Shown here: positions 7,318 to 15,406 of the stretch, one piece after another | Layout: every line of letters begins with the position of its first letter | Position numbering within the stretch: the first letter of the stretch is position 1 | Program-made: the position numbers and the translations under genes | Notes under the pieces: model-generated | The model's input: only the letters and a program-made list of their open reading frames with translations | What the model was told of the DNA's origin: nothing | The model's database searches: none | Source of the DNA: Burkholderiales bacterium | Lineage (GTDB): Bacteria; Pseudomonadota; Gammaproteobacteria; Burkholderiales; SG8-41 | DNA: 36,663 bases | Assembly: GCA_030833315.1 (NCBI GenBank) | Contig: JAURHM010000033.1 | Span: forward strand, 1-36,663 | Reading direction: 5' to 3'

Positions 7318-7861
7318 GACGTTGTGGCTGGTTGCAGCGGTCTGTATCGCCCCGTTCATCGCCTCATTTACCACCTATTATTTTTACCGGCCCGAGGGGC
7401 GGGTGAATTACGGTGAGCTGATGGATGCAAGGCAACTGTCACGTGCACCGATGACGCTTGCTGACGGCGCCGCCTTTTCACTTAGTCAGCTCGAAGGCAA
7501 GTGGCTTTTTGTCTTGGCTGATGACGCCGCCTGCGATGCCTACTGCGAGAAAAAACTGTGGCAGATCCGCCAGGTGCGCAAAACCCAGGGCAAATACCCC
7601 GAGCGCATTGAACGCGTGTGGCTGATTACCGGCGCGGGTGAGCCGGCGCAGCGGCTGAGCAGCGAATTTGAAGGCACCTGGCTGGTGAAGGCGGCCGGCA
7701 GCAAGGTGCTCGATCAGCTGCCTTTCGAGGGCGCGCTTGCTGATCATATCTATCTGGTCGATCCGCTGGGCAATCTGGTGCTGCGTTATCCGCGCGACGC
7801 CGATCCCAGCCGCATGCGCAAGGACCTTGAGCGGCTGCTCAAGGTATCGCGCATCGGATGA
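7286..7861 (+). CDS. Sco-like membrane-anchored thioredoxin-fold protein
   Basis: This 191-residue protein has one N-terminal membrane helix (about residues 13-32) and a periplasmic domain related to Sco/thioredoxin folds. It keeps a CxxxC pair (Cys83, Cys87 in ACDAYC) and a His (His154 in ADHIYLVD) at the spots where Sco proteins hold CxxxC and HxxxTYLID copper ligands, though the surrounding sequence has diverged. Its start overlaps SURF1 by 32 bases, indicating co-translation. Homologues in this position are often listed only as 'cytochrome oxidase assembly' or hypothetical. I infer a copper or thiol role in CuA maturation alongside the true Sco lipoprotein at 9784. The alternative is a plain thiol reductase. 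Confidence 0.75.
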   Translation: MSNEAPRTSRKTLWLVAAVCIAPFIASFTTYYFYRPEGRVNYGELMDARQLSRAPMTLADGAAFSLSQLEGKWLFVLADDAACDAYCEKKLWQIRQVRKTQGKYPERIERVWLITGAGEPAQRLSSEFEGTWLVKAAGSKVLDQLPFEGALADHIYLVDPLGNLVLRYPRDADPSRMRKDLERLLKVSRIG

Positions 7862-7893
7862 CACACTATCAACTGTTTGGGGCGGGTATTTAA

Positions 7894-8880
7894 ATGTTCC
7901 GGAAGCTTGTCTGGTTTGCGGTGATTTACACCTTTGTCGTCGTTGTGGTCGGCGCCTATGTCCGGTTGTCCGATGCCGGACTGGGTTGTCCCGACTGGCC
8001 CGGCTGTTACGGCGAACTGACGCCGCACCACGCCCAGGATGACATTGCCAAGGCCGTCGAGGAGCAGGGCGGTACCCACGGGCCGGTGTCACTGGGCAAA
8101 GCATGGAAGGAAATGTTCCATCGGTATATTGCCGGCGGTCTTGGGCTTGTGATTCTCGCCATTGCTTTCACGGCATGGTTGCGCCGACGCGAACTGCAGC
8201 AATCACCGTTTTTGGCTACCAGTCTGGTGGGCCTGGTCGCGTTTCAGGCGGCCCTGGGCATGTGGACGGTGACGATGCTGCTGAAACCGGTCATTGTTAC
8301 GCTGCATCTGCTCGGCGGACTGGCGACGCTGGCGCTGCTGGTCTGGCTGGGCCTGCGCCAGGAAAAATTCCAGCCGGCATCACTTGCCGCCGTGCGACTT
8401 CGTCCCTGGGCGCTGCTGGCCTTGCTGATCGTGATCGCGCAGATCATGCTCGGTGGCTGGGTATCGACCAACTATGCCGCGCTGGCCTGCATCGATTTTC
8501 CGACCTGCCACGGCGTCTGGTTCCCTGAAATGGATTTCCGTCACGGCTTCCAGCTGATACGCGAACTGGGCATGACCGCTGCGGGTACCCATCTGAGTTA
8601 TGACGCGATTACCGCCATTCACTGGACGCACCGGGTCGGCGCGGCCCTGACCTTTGTTTATGTTGGCGGTTTTGCGCTGGCGCTGCTGCGCGACCGCGGG
8701 CTGGCGCGTTACGGCGCCGCACTGTTGGCCGTGCTGCTTGTCCAGCTGGCGCTGGGCATTGCCAATGTTGTGGCCGGCCTGCCTCTGGCTGTGGCCGCCG
8801 CTCACAATGCCGGCGCCGCAATTTTATTGCTGACCGCGGTGGTGATAAACTTCGCCCTCCGTCGGAAGCCTGCTCCCTGA
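7894..8880 (+). CDS. ctaA: Heme A synthase CtaA/COX15
   Basis: CtaA (328 residues) oxidises heme O to heme A in the membrane. The sequence shows eight hydrophobic helices. An early loop, [21 protein letters not shown] (in part), is the family signature, and paired His-containing segments follow ([48 protein letters not shown]). A second Cys pair appears in [10 protein letters not shown]. The start at 7894 follows GGGGCGGG. The stop overlaps the ctaB start (TGATG), so the two heme-modifying enzymes are made together. Confidence 0.96.
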   Translation: MFRKLVWFAVIYTFVVVVVGAYVRLSDAGLGCPDWPGCYGELTPHHAQDDIAKAVEEQGGTHGPVSLGKAWKEMFHRYIAGGLGLVILAIAFTAWLRRRELQQSPFLATSLVGLVAFQAALGMWTVTMLLKPVIVTLHLLGGLATLALLVWLGLRQEKFQPASLAAVRLRPWALLALLIVIAQIMLGGWVSTNYAALACIDFPTCHGVWFPEMDFRHGFQLIRELGMTAAGTHLSYDAITAIHWTHRVGAALTFVYVGGFALALLRDRGLARYGAALLAVLLVQLALGIANVVAGLPLAVAAAHNAGAAILLLTAVVINFALRRKPAP

Positions 8881-9779
8881 TGTCCACCACCCTCGCACCA
8901 AGCCCGCCTTCATCCCGCATCCGGCAGTTCTACGCGCTGACCAAGCCGCGCGTGGTATCGCTGATTGTCTTTACCGCGGTGATCGGTATGTTCCTGGCGA
9001 CGCCGGGTATGGTGCCGCCCGTAATCCTGATTGCCGCCACCGTCGGTATCGCGCTGGTGGCCGGTGCCGCCGCTGCGGTGAACTGCCTGGTCGAGCAGAA
9101 GATTGACGCGTTGATGACGCGTACCAAATACCGTCCCCTGCCGCGGGGTCAGATCACGACGCTGGAGACGCTGATTTTTTCCGGCATCGTCGGCGGCATC
9201 GGGCTCGCGCTGCTGTATCACTGGGTCAATGCGCTGACGATGTGGCTGACCCTGGCCACCTTCGTCGGTTACGCCGTCATCTATACCGTCATCCTCAAAC
9301 CGATGACCCCGCAGAACATCGTCATCGGCGGCGCCTCCGGTGCGATGCCGCCGGTACTCGGCTGGGCTGCGGTGACCGGTGACGTCACGTCGCAGGCACT
9401 GACGCTGTTCCTGATCATTTTTGCGTGGACACCGCCGCATTTCTGGGCGCTGGCGCTGTACCGCAAGCATGAATATGCCAAGGCCGGCGTACCGATGCTG
9501 CCGGTGACCCATGGTGACAAGTTCACCCGTCTGCATGTGCTGCTGTACACCATTGTGCTGCTGGCTTGTTCTGCGCTGCCTTTCGTGACCCGTCTCAGCG
9601 GAATGCCCTATCTGGTGGCGGCAATGGCGCTCGGCGCGGTGTTCCTGTTTTATGCCGTTAAGATCTATATCGAATACAGCGACGAGCTGGCGCGAAGCAC
9701 TTTTCGTTATTCGATTCTCTATCTGACGCTGATATTTGCCGCGCTTCTGATGGATCACTATCTGCAGTTGCTGTTCTGA
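8880..9779 (+). CDS. ctaB: Heme O synthase (protoheme IX farnesyltransferase)
   Basis: CtaB/CyoE (299 residues) transfers a farnesyl group to heme B, giving heme O, the substrate of CtaA. It is a UbiA-type polyprenyltransferase with about eight to nine helices. The Asp-rich motif is in [23 protein letters not shown] (in part), which contains the family's N-x-x-x-D-x-x-M-x-R-T pattern. A second conserved stretch is [15 protein letters not shown]. The ATG at 8880 shares a base with the ctaA stop. Only four bases separate its stop from the following sco gene. Confidence 0.96.
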   Translation: MSTTLAPSPPSSRIRQFYALTKPRVVSLIVFTAVIGMFLATPGMVPPVILIAATVGIALVAGAAAAVNCLVEQKIDALMTRTKYRPLPRGQITTLETLIFSGIVGGIGLALLYHWVNALTMWLTLATFVGYAVIYTVILKPMTPQNIVIGGASGAMPPVLGWAAVTGDVTSQALTLFLIIFAWTPPHFWALALYRKHEYAKAGVPMLPVTHGDKFTRLHVLLYTIVLLACSALPFVTRLSGMPYLVAAMALGAVFLFYAVKIYIEYSDELARSTFRYSILYLTLIFAALLMDHYLQLLF

Positions 9780-9783
9780 CCGG

Positions 9784-10371
9784 ATGAAAACTTTTCTCGC
9801 GGCGTTGCTGGCCGGAATGGTGATTGCGCTGGCAGGCTGCGGCGGTCAGGACGTAAAGCCGGTGTTTAAGCTGACTGATGTCACCGGTGCTTCCTTCGGT
9901 AAAACGCTGGAACTGACCGACCACAACGGGAAACCACGCACGCTGGCCGATTTCAAGGGCAAGGTCGTCACCCTGTTTTTCGGTTTCACCCATTGTCCCG
10001 ACGTGTGCCCGACCACGCTCAACGAAATGGCCGTGGTCATGAAGGAACTGGGCGCTGACGCGGCGCGCGTGCAGGTGCTGTTTGTTTCCGTCGATCCCGA
10101 GCGGGATACCGCTGACGTACTGAAGAATTACGTCCCGGTTTTCAACCCGGCCTTTCTCGGGCTGACCGGCAGCGCCGACGAGGTGGCCCGCGCTGCGAAG
10201 GAATTCAAGATTTTTTATCAGAAGCAGAAACTGCAAGGCGGCGCCTACACCATGGATCATTCCGCCGGCACTTACATTCTGGATACGGAGGGTCGTCTAA
10301 GACTGTTTGCCCAGTATGGCGCCGGCGCCCCGTCCCTGCTCCATGACATCCGGCAGTTGCTGAAACCATAA
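9784..10371 (+). CDS. Sco1/SenC lipoprotein, CuA-site copper chaperone
   Basis: Sco proteins deliver copper to, or reduce, the CuA cysteines of subunit II. This 195-residue form has a lipoprotein signal (lipobox LAGC, Cys19) rather than a plain membrane anchor. The thioredoxin-like domain carries the canonical CPDVC (Cys71, Cys75) and His159 in DHSAGTYILD, so all three copper ligands are present. FGFTHCPDVCP and FVSVDPERDT are textbook Sco motifs. It closes the heme/copper maturation operon: the stop codon overlaps the first base of a bidirectional terminator shared with rpoH. Confidence 0.95.
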   Translation: MKTFLAALLAGMVIALAGCGGQDVKPVFKLTDVTGASFGKTLELTDHNGKPRTLADFKGKVVTLFFGFTHCPDVCPTTLNEMAVVMKELGADAARVQVLFVSVDPERDTADVLKNYVPVFNPAFLGLTGSADEVARAAKEFKIFYQKQKLQGGAYTMDHSAGTYILDTEGRLRLFAQYGAGAPSLLHDIRQLLKP

Positions 10372-10400
10372 AAAAGCCTCGGTTCCCCGGGGCTTTTTGT
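10371..10400. terminator. Bidirectional terminator between sco and rpoH
   Basis: AAAAAGCCTCGG (10371-10382) pairs with CCGGGGCTTTTT (10387-10398) around a four-base loop, with a single G-T wobble. A-run and T-run flank both sides, so it can stop the plus-strand cox maturation transcript and the convergent rpoH transcript, whose stop is at 10418. Confidence 0.93.
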
Positions 10401-10417
10401 TTGACCTGCATGCTTGC

Positions 10418-11263
<846 letters not shown>

Positions 11264-11285
11264 CGTCAGCTCCTTCATGATAAGA

Positions 11286-11315
11286 AGTTTAGCACTCTCT
11301 GCTTATGAGTGCCAA
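11286..11315 (-). promoter_or_regulatory. rpoH promoter, extended -10 type
   Basis: Read on the minus strand, TTGGCA (11315-11310) is followed after 18 bases by TAAACT (11291-11286). A TG at 11294-11293 makes TGCTAAACT. Transcription would start near 11279, leaving a leader of only about 16 bases with the AAGGAG site. The promoter is almost coextensive with the CIRCE inverted repeat. Confidence 0.75.
11289..11315. promoter_or_regulatory. CIRCE operator (HrcA binding site) at rpoH
   Basis: On the plus strand TTAGCACTC (11289-11297), a nine-base spacer and GAGTGCCAA (11307-11315) match the CIRCE consensus TTAGCACTC-N9-GAGTGCTAA at 17 of 18 arm positions with exact spacing. It covers the -35 and reaches into the -10 of the rpoH promoter, so HrcA binding would block polymerase. 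hrcA itself is not in the window. Confidence 0.88.
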
Positions 11316-11369
11316 CGGACGCCGGAGTTCCCTGAGGATTTTTAATAAAAAATATTTAAAAACAGTTAT

Positions 11370-12278
11370 TTAAGAAGGATTGTGGGCGCTGAGGTGGCGC
11401 CGCACGGAGAGCCAGGCGCCAAACCAGCCGAGGCCGGCGGCGAATAGCAGGGCGAACAGGCTGTCTGCCCAGAAGAGGTGGGTCAGCTTCAACGGAACCC
11501 CGTAAAGTCCGGCCAGCGTGCCCAACTGGTTGTTGAAAACCAGCAGGGCAAGGGCAGTCAGCAGCCAGGCAGTGATACCGCCGGCGATGCCGATGAGTCC
11601 ACCGAAATACAGGAAGGGGCGCTGGATCCAGCCGTCTGTGGCGCCGATCAGTTTCGCGACCTCGATTTCATCGCGCTGGGTGAGGATCTGCAGACGGATG
11701 GTGTTGAAGGTGATCGCCACCAACGCCAGCGCCAGTGCTGCCGCCAGCATCAGCACGGCATAACGGCCGACCGCCAGCAATCTGTCGAGCCGCCGTGCCC
11801 AGTCCGAATCGACATGTGCTTCCGCGACTTTAGGCCAGGCGGCGAATTCCGCACGCAGGGTTTCCAGTGCGGCGGCATCGCCGGCGCCGGCAGTGACGAC
11901 AAAGGCATCCGGGAGCGGATTACCGGAAAGTCCGGCGGCGACGTCGGCAAGTCCCGAGCGTGACTTCAGCTGTTCCAGCGCCTGTGCCCGAGGCACGAAG
12001 CGGAAGCCTGCCAGCCCTGCACGCGACTTGAGACGGAGTTCAAGAACTCGTACGTCGGCGGCGGTCGCCTCGGCAACAAGGAAGATGCTGATTTCCGGCT
12101 GCGGCGAGAAATCGCGTGCGAGTCCCTGCAGATTGGCGAGTACCACATAAAATCCCAGCGGCAGGGCGAGGGCGATGCCAATGACCGTGATATTGAGCAG
12201 ATTGGCCAGCGGTGTCGCTGTGAGGCGCGCAAAGGCGCTGACACAGGCGCGGCGGTGCGCGGAAGCCCAGGCTCTCAT
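11370..12278 (-). CDS. ftsX: Cell division protein FtsX
   Basis: FtsX (302 residues) is the membrane half of the FtsEX complex that activates septal peptidoglycan hydrolases. A first helix near residues 25-48 is followed by a periplasmic loop (about 50-165, with ISIFLVAEA) and three further helices in the C-terminal FtsX domain (YAVLMLAAALALALVAI, LIGIAGGITAWLLTALALLVF and the last near residues 275-290). TQRDEIEVAKLIGATDGWIQRPFL (in part) is the signature joining helices two and three. Its ATG overlaps the ftsE stop by four bases. An AT-rich stretch follows its stop, but no hairpin terminator is visible before rpoH. Confidence 0.94.
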   Translation of the reverse strand: MRAWASAHRRACVSAFARLTATPLANLLNITVIGIALALPLGFYVVLANLQGLARDFSPQPEISIFLVAEATAADVRVLELRLKSRAGLAGFRFVPRAQALEQLKSRSGLADVAAGLSGNPLPDAFVVTAGAGDAAALETLRAEFAAWPKVAEAHVDSDWARRLDRLLAVGRYAVLMLAAALALALVAITFNTIRLQILTQRDEIEVAKLIGATDGWIQRPFLYFGGLIGIAGGITAWLLTALALLVFNNQLGTLAGLYGVPLKLTHLFWADSLFALLFAAGLGWFGAWLSVRRHLSAHNPS

Positions 12279-12934
12279 GCGACCAGCCTTCCGCCGCGGA
12301 TGTTGACGATGCGCGGATCGAGCCGCGCTGCCAGCTGGGCATCATGCGTGGCCAGTACGACGGTGACGCCGACCTGGTTGAAGTCGCTGAACAACGTGCC
12401 GATTTCAGTGGCGTATTCCGCGTCCAGATTGCCCGTCGGTTCGTCGGCGAGCAGGACGGCAGGGCGGTGCACGATGGCCCGTGCAATGCACAAGCGCTGC
12501 TGTTCACCGCCGGACAACGCGATCGGCCGCGCTTTTTCCTTGTGCAGCAGGCCCACCTTATCGAGGGCGGCGCGCGCGCGGCGCGCACTTTCGCGGCGGT
12601 CGTATCCGGTGATGTCGAGCGGCAGCATCACGTTCTCGAAGGCGTTGCGGTCGAACAGCAGCTTGTGGTCCTGGAACACCAGGCCGAAATTGCGGCGCAG
12701 AAAGGGAATGCCGCGGGCGCGCAGCGTGCCGATGTTCTGGCCGTTGACAATGACCGATCCCGAGGTCGGCCGTTCGATCGCCGCCATCAGTTTCAGCAGA
12801 GTGCTTTTGCCGGCGCCGGAGTGGCCGGTAATGAATACCAGCTCGCCGGTTTCCACGGTTAGCGTGATGTTGGCCAGTGCGTCATGCCCCCCGGGATAAC
12901 GTTTGCTGACGCTGCTGAGGACGATCTGGGTCAT
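12275..12934 (-). CDS. ftsE: Cell division ATP-binding protein FtsE
   Basis: FtsE (219 residues) is the ABC ATPase that drives FtsX at the division site. Walker A is GHSGAGKST (residues 37-45), the signature is LSGGEQQRL, and Walker B is AVLLADEPTGNLD, with the switch His in VVLATHD. Length is standard. The start overlaps the end of ftsY and the stop overlaps the start of ftsX, so the three genes form the classic ftsYEX operon on the minus strand. A typical Q-loop stretch (GLVFQDHKLL) also fits FtsE. Confidence 0.96.
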   Translation of the reverse strand: MTQIVLSSVSKRYPGGHDALANITLTVETGELVFITGHSGAGKSTLLKLMAAIERPTSGSVIVNGQNIGTLRARGIPFLRRNFGLVFQDHKLLFDRNAFENVMLPLDITGYDRRESARRARAALDKVGLLHKEKARPIALSGGEQQRLCIARAIVHRPAVLLADEPTGNLDAEYATEIGTLFSDFNQVGVTVVLATHDAQLAARLDPRIVNIRGGRLVA

Positions 12935-13899
12935 GCGCCGAGCAATGCCGTGACAAAATCATCGGCGACAAAGGGACGCAGATCGTCCATGCCTTCGCCG
13001 ACACCGATGAAACGTACCGGGACCGGCGGTCTGCCGGAACGGCTGTGCGCGATGCCGGCAATGACGCCGCCCTTGGCGGTGCCGTCGAGTTTGGTCAGCA
13101 CCAGGCCGGTGACGCCGATCGCGGCATCAAAGGCCGAGAGCTGCGCCAGCGCGTTCTGGCCGGTGTTGGCGTCCAGCACCAGCAGCACTTCATGTGGCGC
13201 GCCGGGCATCGCTTTGTCGATGACCCGCTTCACCTTGCGGATTTCTTCCATCAGGTTTAGCTGTGTGGGCAGGCGGCCTGCGGTATCGGCGAGCACGATA
13301 TCGATACCGCGTGCCCGCGCTGCGTTGATGGCGTCGAATATCACCGCGGCGGCATCGCCTGAAGCCTGTGAAATCACCGTTACGTTGTTGCGTTCGCCCC
13401 ATGCCGCGAGCTGCTCGCGCGCCGCTGCGCGGAAGGTGTCGCCTGCGGCGAGCAGTACGGATTTGCCTTGTGCCTGAAAATAATGGGCAAGTTTGCCGAT
13501 CGATGTGGTTTTGCCGGCACCGTTGACGCCGGCGAGCATGATGACAAAAGGTTTCGCCGAACCGGTTTCCAGCGGTTGCGCCACGGCCTGCAGCATGACG
13601 CACATTTCTTCGCGCAGGCCGTCACGCAGCTGTGCGGCTTCGGTATAACGCCCGCGCCGTGCCCTTGCACGCAGCGCTTCGAGCAGATGCGCGGTTGCGG
13701 CGACGCCGACATCGGCGGTCAGCAGTACGGTTTCCAGGTCCTCGTAGAAGGCTTCATCCAGCTTGCGTCCGGCGCCGAACAGGGCGCCCAGGCTGTCACC
13801 CAGCTGGGCGCGTGTTTTGCCGAGACCCTGCCGCAGGCGGGCCAGCCAGCCGGTTTCCGGTAAGTCCCCGGTTTCTTTTTTTTTGCCGAAACCAAACAT
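12931..13899 (-). CDS. ftsY: Signal recognition particle receptor FtsY
   Basis: FtsY (322 residues) is the SRP receptor GTPase that docks ribosome-nascent chains at the membrane. The N-terminal acidic A domain, long in E. coli, is reduced here to about 15 residues (MFGFGKKKETGDLPE). The N domain (GLGKTRAQLGDSLGALF) and the G domain follow directly. G-domain motifs are GVNGAGKTTSIGKLA, DTFRAAAREQL, DTAGRLPTQLNLMEE and VLTKLDGTAKGG. It is the first gene of the ftsYEX operon and is divergent from the M16 peptidase genes. Confidence 0.96.
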   Translation of the reverse strand: MFGFGKKKETGDLPETGWLARLRQGLGKTRAQLGDSLGALFGAGRKLDEAFYEDLETVLLTADVGVAATAHLLEALRARARRGRYTEAAQLRDGLREEMCVMLQAVAQPLETGSAKPFVIMLAGVNGAGKTTSIGKLAHYFQAQGKSVLLAAGDTFRAAAREQLAAWGERNNVTVISQASGDAAAVIFDAINAARARGIDIVLADTAGRLPTQLNLMEEIRKVKRVIDKAMPGAPHEVLLVLDANTGQNALAQLSAFDAAIGVTGLVLTKLDGTAKGGVIAGIAHSRSGRPPVPVRFIGVGEGMDDLRPFVADDFVTALLGA

Positions 13900-13962
13900 G
13901 AATGTCGTGGTCAGATGTGGGCGGTGCGGATACGCGCCGGGCCGGAGTGTTAATTGGCTACA

Positions 13963-13971
13963 ATTCTAACA
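13963..13971 (-). promoter_or_regulatory. Possible ftsY promoter -10 (extended)
   Basis: On the minus strand TGTTAGAAT (13971-13963) is a good extended -10, about 64 bases before the ftsY start. TTGCCG (13989-13984) could be a -35, but the spacing is only 15. A TACAAT at 13959-13964 on the plus strand may serve the divergent peptidase genes; no -35 is visible for it. Confidence 0.35.
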
Positions 13972-13973
13972 GG

Positions 13974-13992
13974 GCCTTGCCGCCGGCAAGGC
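13974..13992. repeat. Perfect inverted repeat between ftsY and the M16 peptidase genes
   Basis: GCCTTGCC (13974-13981), spacer GCC, GGCAAGGC (13985-13992). It would form a stable hairpin in the leader of the peptidase mRNA, or could be a protein binding site between the two divergent promoters. There is no T-run, so it is not a terminator. Confidence 0.6.
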
Positions 13993-14010
13993 TTAACCAG
14001 ACGGAACACC

Positions 14011-15405
14011 ATGACTGCTTTGCCCAAAATCCTTTTTGTTCTGATGCTGACCTGTGCCGGACTGCCTGTCGCATCTGCGGCCAATGCGCCGGCCGACGAT
14101 GTTGCGGTGAAAGATCTGGCCAACGGCCTGCGCGTCATCGTCAAGCCGGATCGCCGTGCGCCGGTGGTGGCGAGCATGGTTTGGTACCGCATCGGCAGTG
14201 TTGATGAGCAGGGCGGCATCACCGGCGTGGCTCATGTGCTGGAGCACATGATGTTCAAGGGTACGAAAGCAGTACCAGCCGGAGAATTTTCGCGGCTGAT
14301 CGCTGCTGCGGGCGGACGTGAAAATGCGTTTACCAGCCGCGATTACACCGGTTATTTCCAGACGTTGCACAAATCCGCCTTGCCGCTGTCGTTCCGGCTG
14401 GAGGCGGACCGCATGGTCAATCTGGTGCTGTCGCCAGAGGAATTCGCCAAGGAAATCAAGGTGGTGATGGAGGAACGGCGTTGGCGTACCGATGACCGGC
14501 CGCAATCCGTCATGTATGAACGCCTGATGGCGACAGCGCTGACCGCGCATCCCTACCGCAATCCGGTGATCGGCTGGATGAACGACCTGGAAAATCTGAC
14601 CATCGAGGACACGCGCCGTTTTTACGAACAGTGGTACTCGCCGAACAATGCCATCGTGGTGGTGGTGGGTGATGTGGTGCCTGCGGAAGTTTTTGCGCTG
14701 GCCGAGCAGCATTTCGGGCTAATCCCGAGTAAGACCTTGCCCTTGCGCAAGCCGCAGGATGAGCCGCCGCAGCTGGGTTTGAAGCGGCTGACCGTGAAAG
14801 TGCCCGCCGAACAGGCGCAGGTGCTGATGGCTTACCGCACGCCGCGACTGACCAAGCCGAAAGAAGAATGGGAACCCTATGCGCTGGACATGCTGGAGAG
14901 TGTATTGAGCGGCAATGCTGCTGCCCGGCTGCCACAGCGCCTGGTGAAGACCGATCGTCTTGCAGCGGCAGCGGGTGCCAGTTACGAAGGCGTCGGCCGC
15001 GGCCCTGGATTTTTCTATCTGAGCGGCACGCCGGCGCAGGGTAAAACGGCAGCCGAGATGGAGCAGGGCCTGCGCCGTGAGGTGCAACGGGTGATTGAAG
15101 AAGGTGTGACCCAGCAGGAGCTGGAACGCGTCAAGGCACAGGCCATTGCAGGTCAGGTCTACCAGCGTGATTCAATGTTTTTCCAGGCGCGGCAGATGGG
15201 CTGGCTGGAAGCGGTCGGTCTTTCGTATCGTGACGAGAATCTGTTTATCGAGAAACTGCAGCAGGTGACCCCGGAGCAGGTGCGTGAAGTGGCGCGCAAA
15301 TATCTGGTCGACGACGGACTGACGGTGGCCTATCTGGATCCGCAGCCCCTGAGCACTGCGCCTGCACGGACCGCGCCGCCCGCAGGCATTCGCCATGGCA
15401 ACTGA
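14011..15405 (+). CDS. M16 family zinc metallopeptidase, catalytic subunit
   Basis: This 464-residue periplasmic peptidase has a signal peptide (about residues 1-22, LCAG-like core ending SAA). The inverted zinc motif HxxEH is present as HVLEH (His75, Glu78, His79), with the third ligand Glu155 in VVMEERRWRTDDRP, at the 76-residue distance expected for M16. Both M16 halves (N-terminal peptidase domain and C-terminal inactive-like domain) fit in the length. The ATG at 14011 is chosen because a signal peptide follows it immediately; an upstream in-frame ATG at 13954 lies in the promoter region. It overlaps the start zone of its partner. Substrate unknown. Confidence 0.93.
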   Translation: MTALPKILFVLMLTCAGLPVASAANAPADDVAVKDLANGLRVIVKPDRRAPVVASMVWYRIGSVDEQGGITGVAHVLEHMMFKGTKAVPAGEFSRLIAAAGGRENAFTSRDYTGYFQTLHKSALPLSFRLEADRMVNLVLSPEEFAKEIKVVMEERRWRTDDRPQSVMYERLMATALTAHPYRNPVIGWMNDLENLTIEDTRRFYEQWYSPNNAIVVVVGDVVPAEVFALAEQHFGLIPSKTLPLRKPQDEPPQLGLKRLTVKVPAEQAQVLMAYRTPRLTKPKEEWEPYALDMLESVLSGNAAARLPQRLVKTDRLAAAAGASYEGVGRGPGFFYLSGTPAQGKTAAEMEQGLRREVQRVIEEGVTQQELERVKAQAIAGQVYQRDSMFFQARQMGWLEAVGLSYRDENLFIEKLQQVTPEQVREVARKYLVDDGLTVAYLDPQPLSTAPARTAPPAGIRHGN

Positions 15406-15406
15406 G

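Noticed and set aside
11335-11370. AT-rich stretch after ftsX considered as a terminator
   Set aside because: Only AT-rich short pairings are possible, with no GC stem. It may instead help the rpoH promoter as an upstream A-tract, but it lies slightly too far for a standard UP element.
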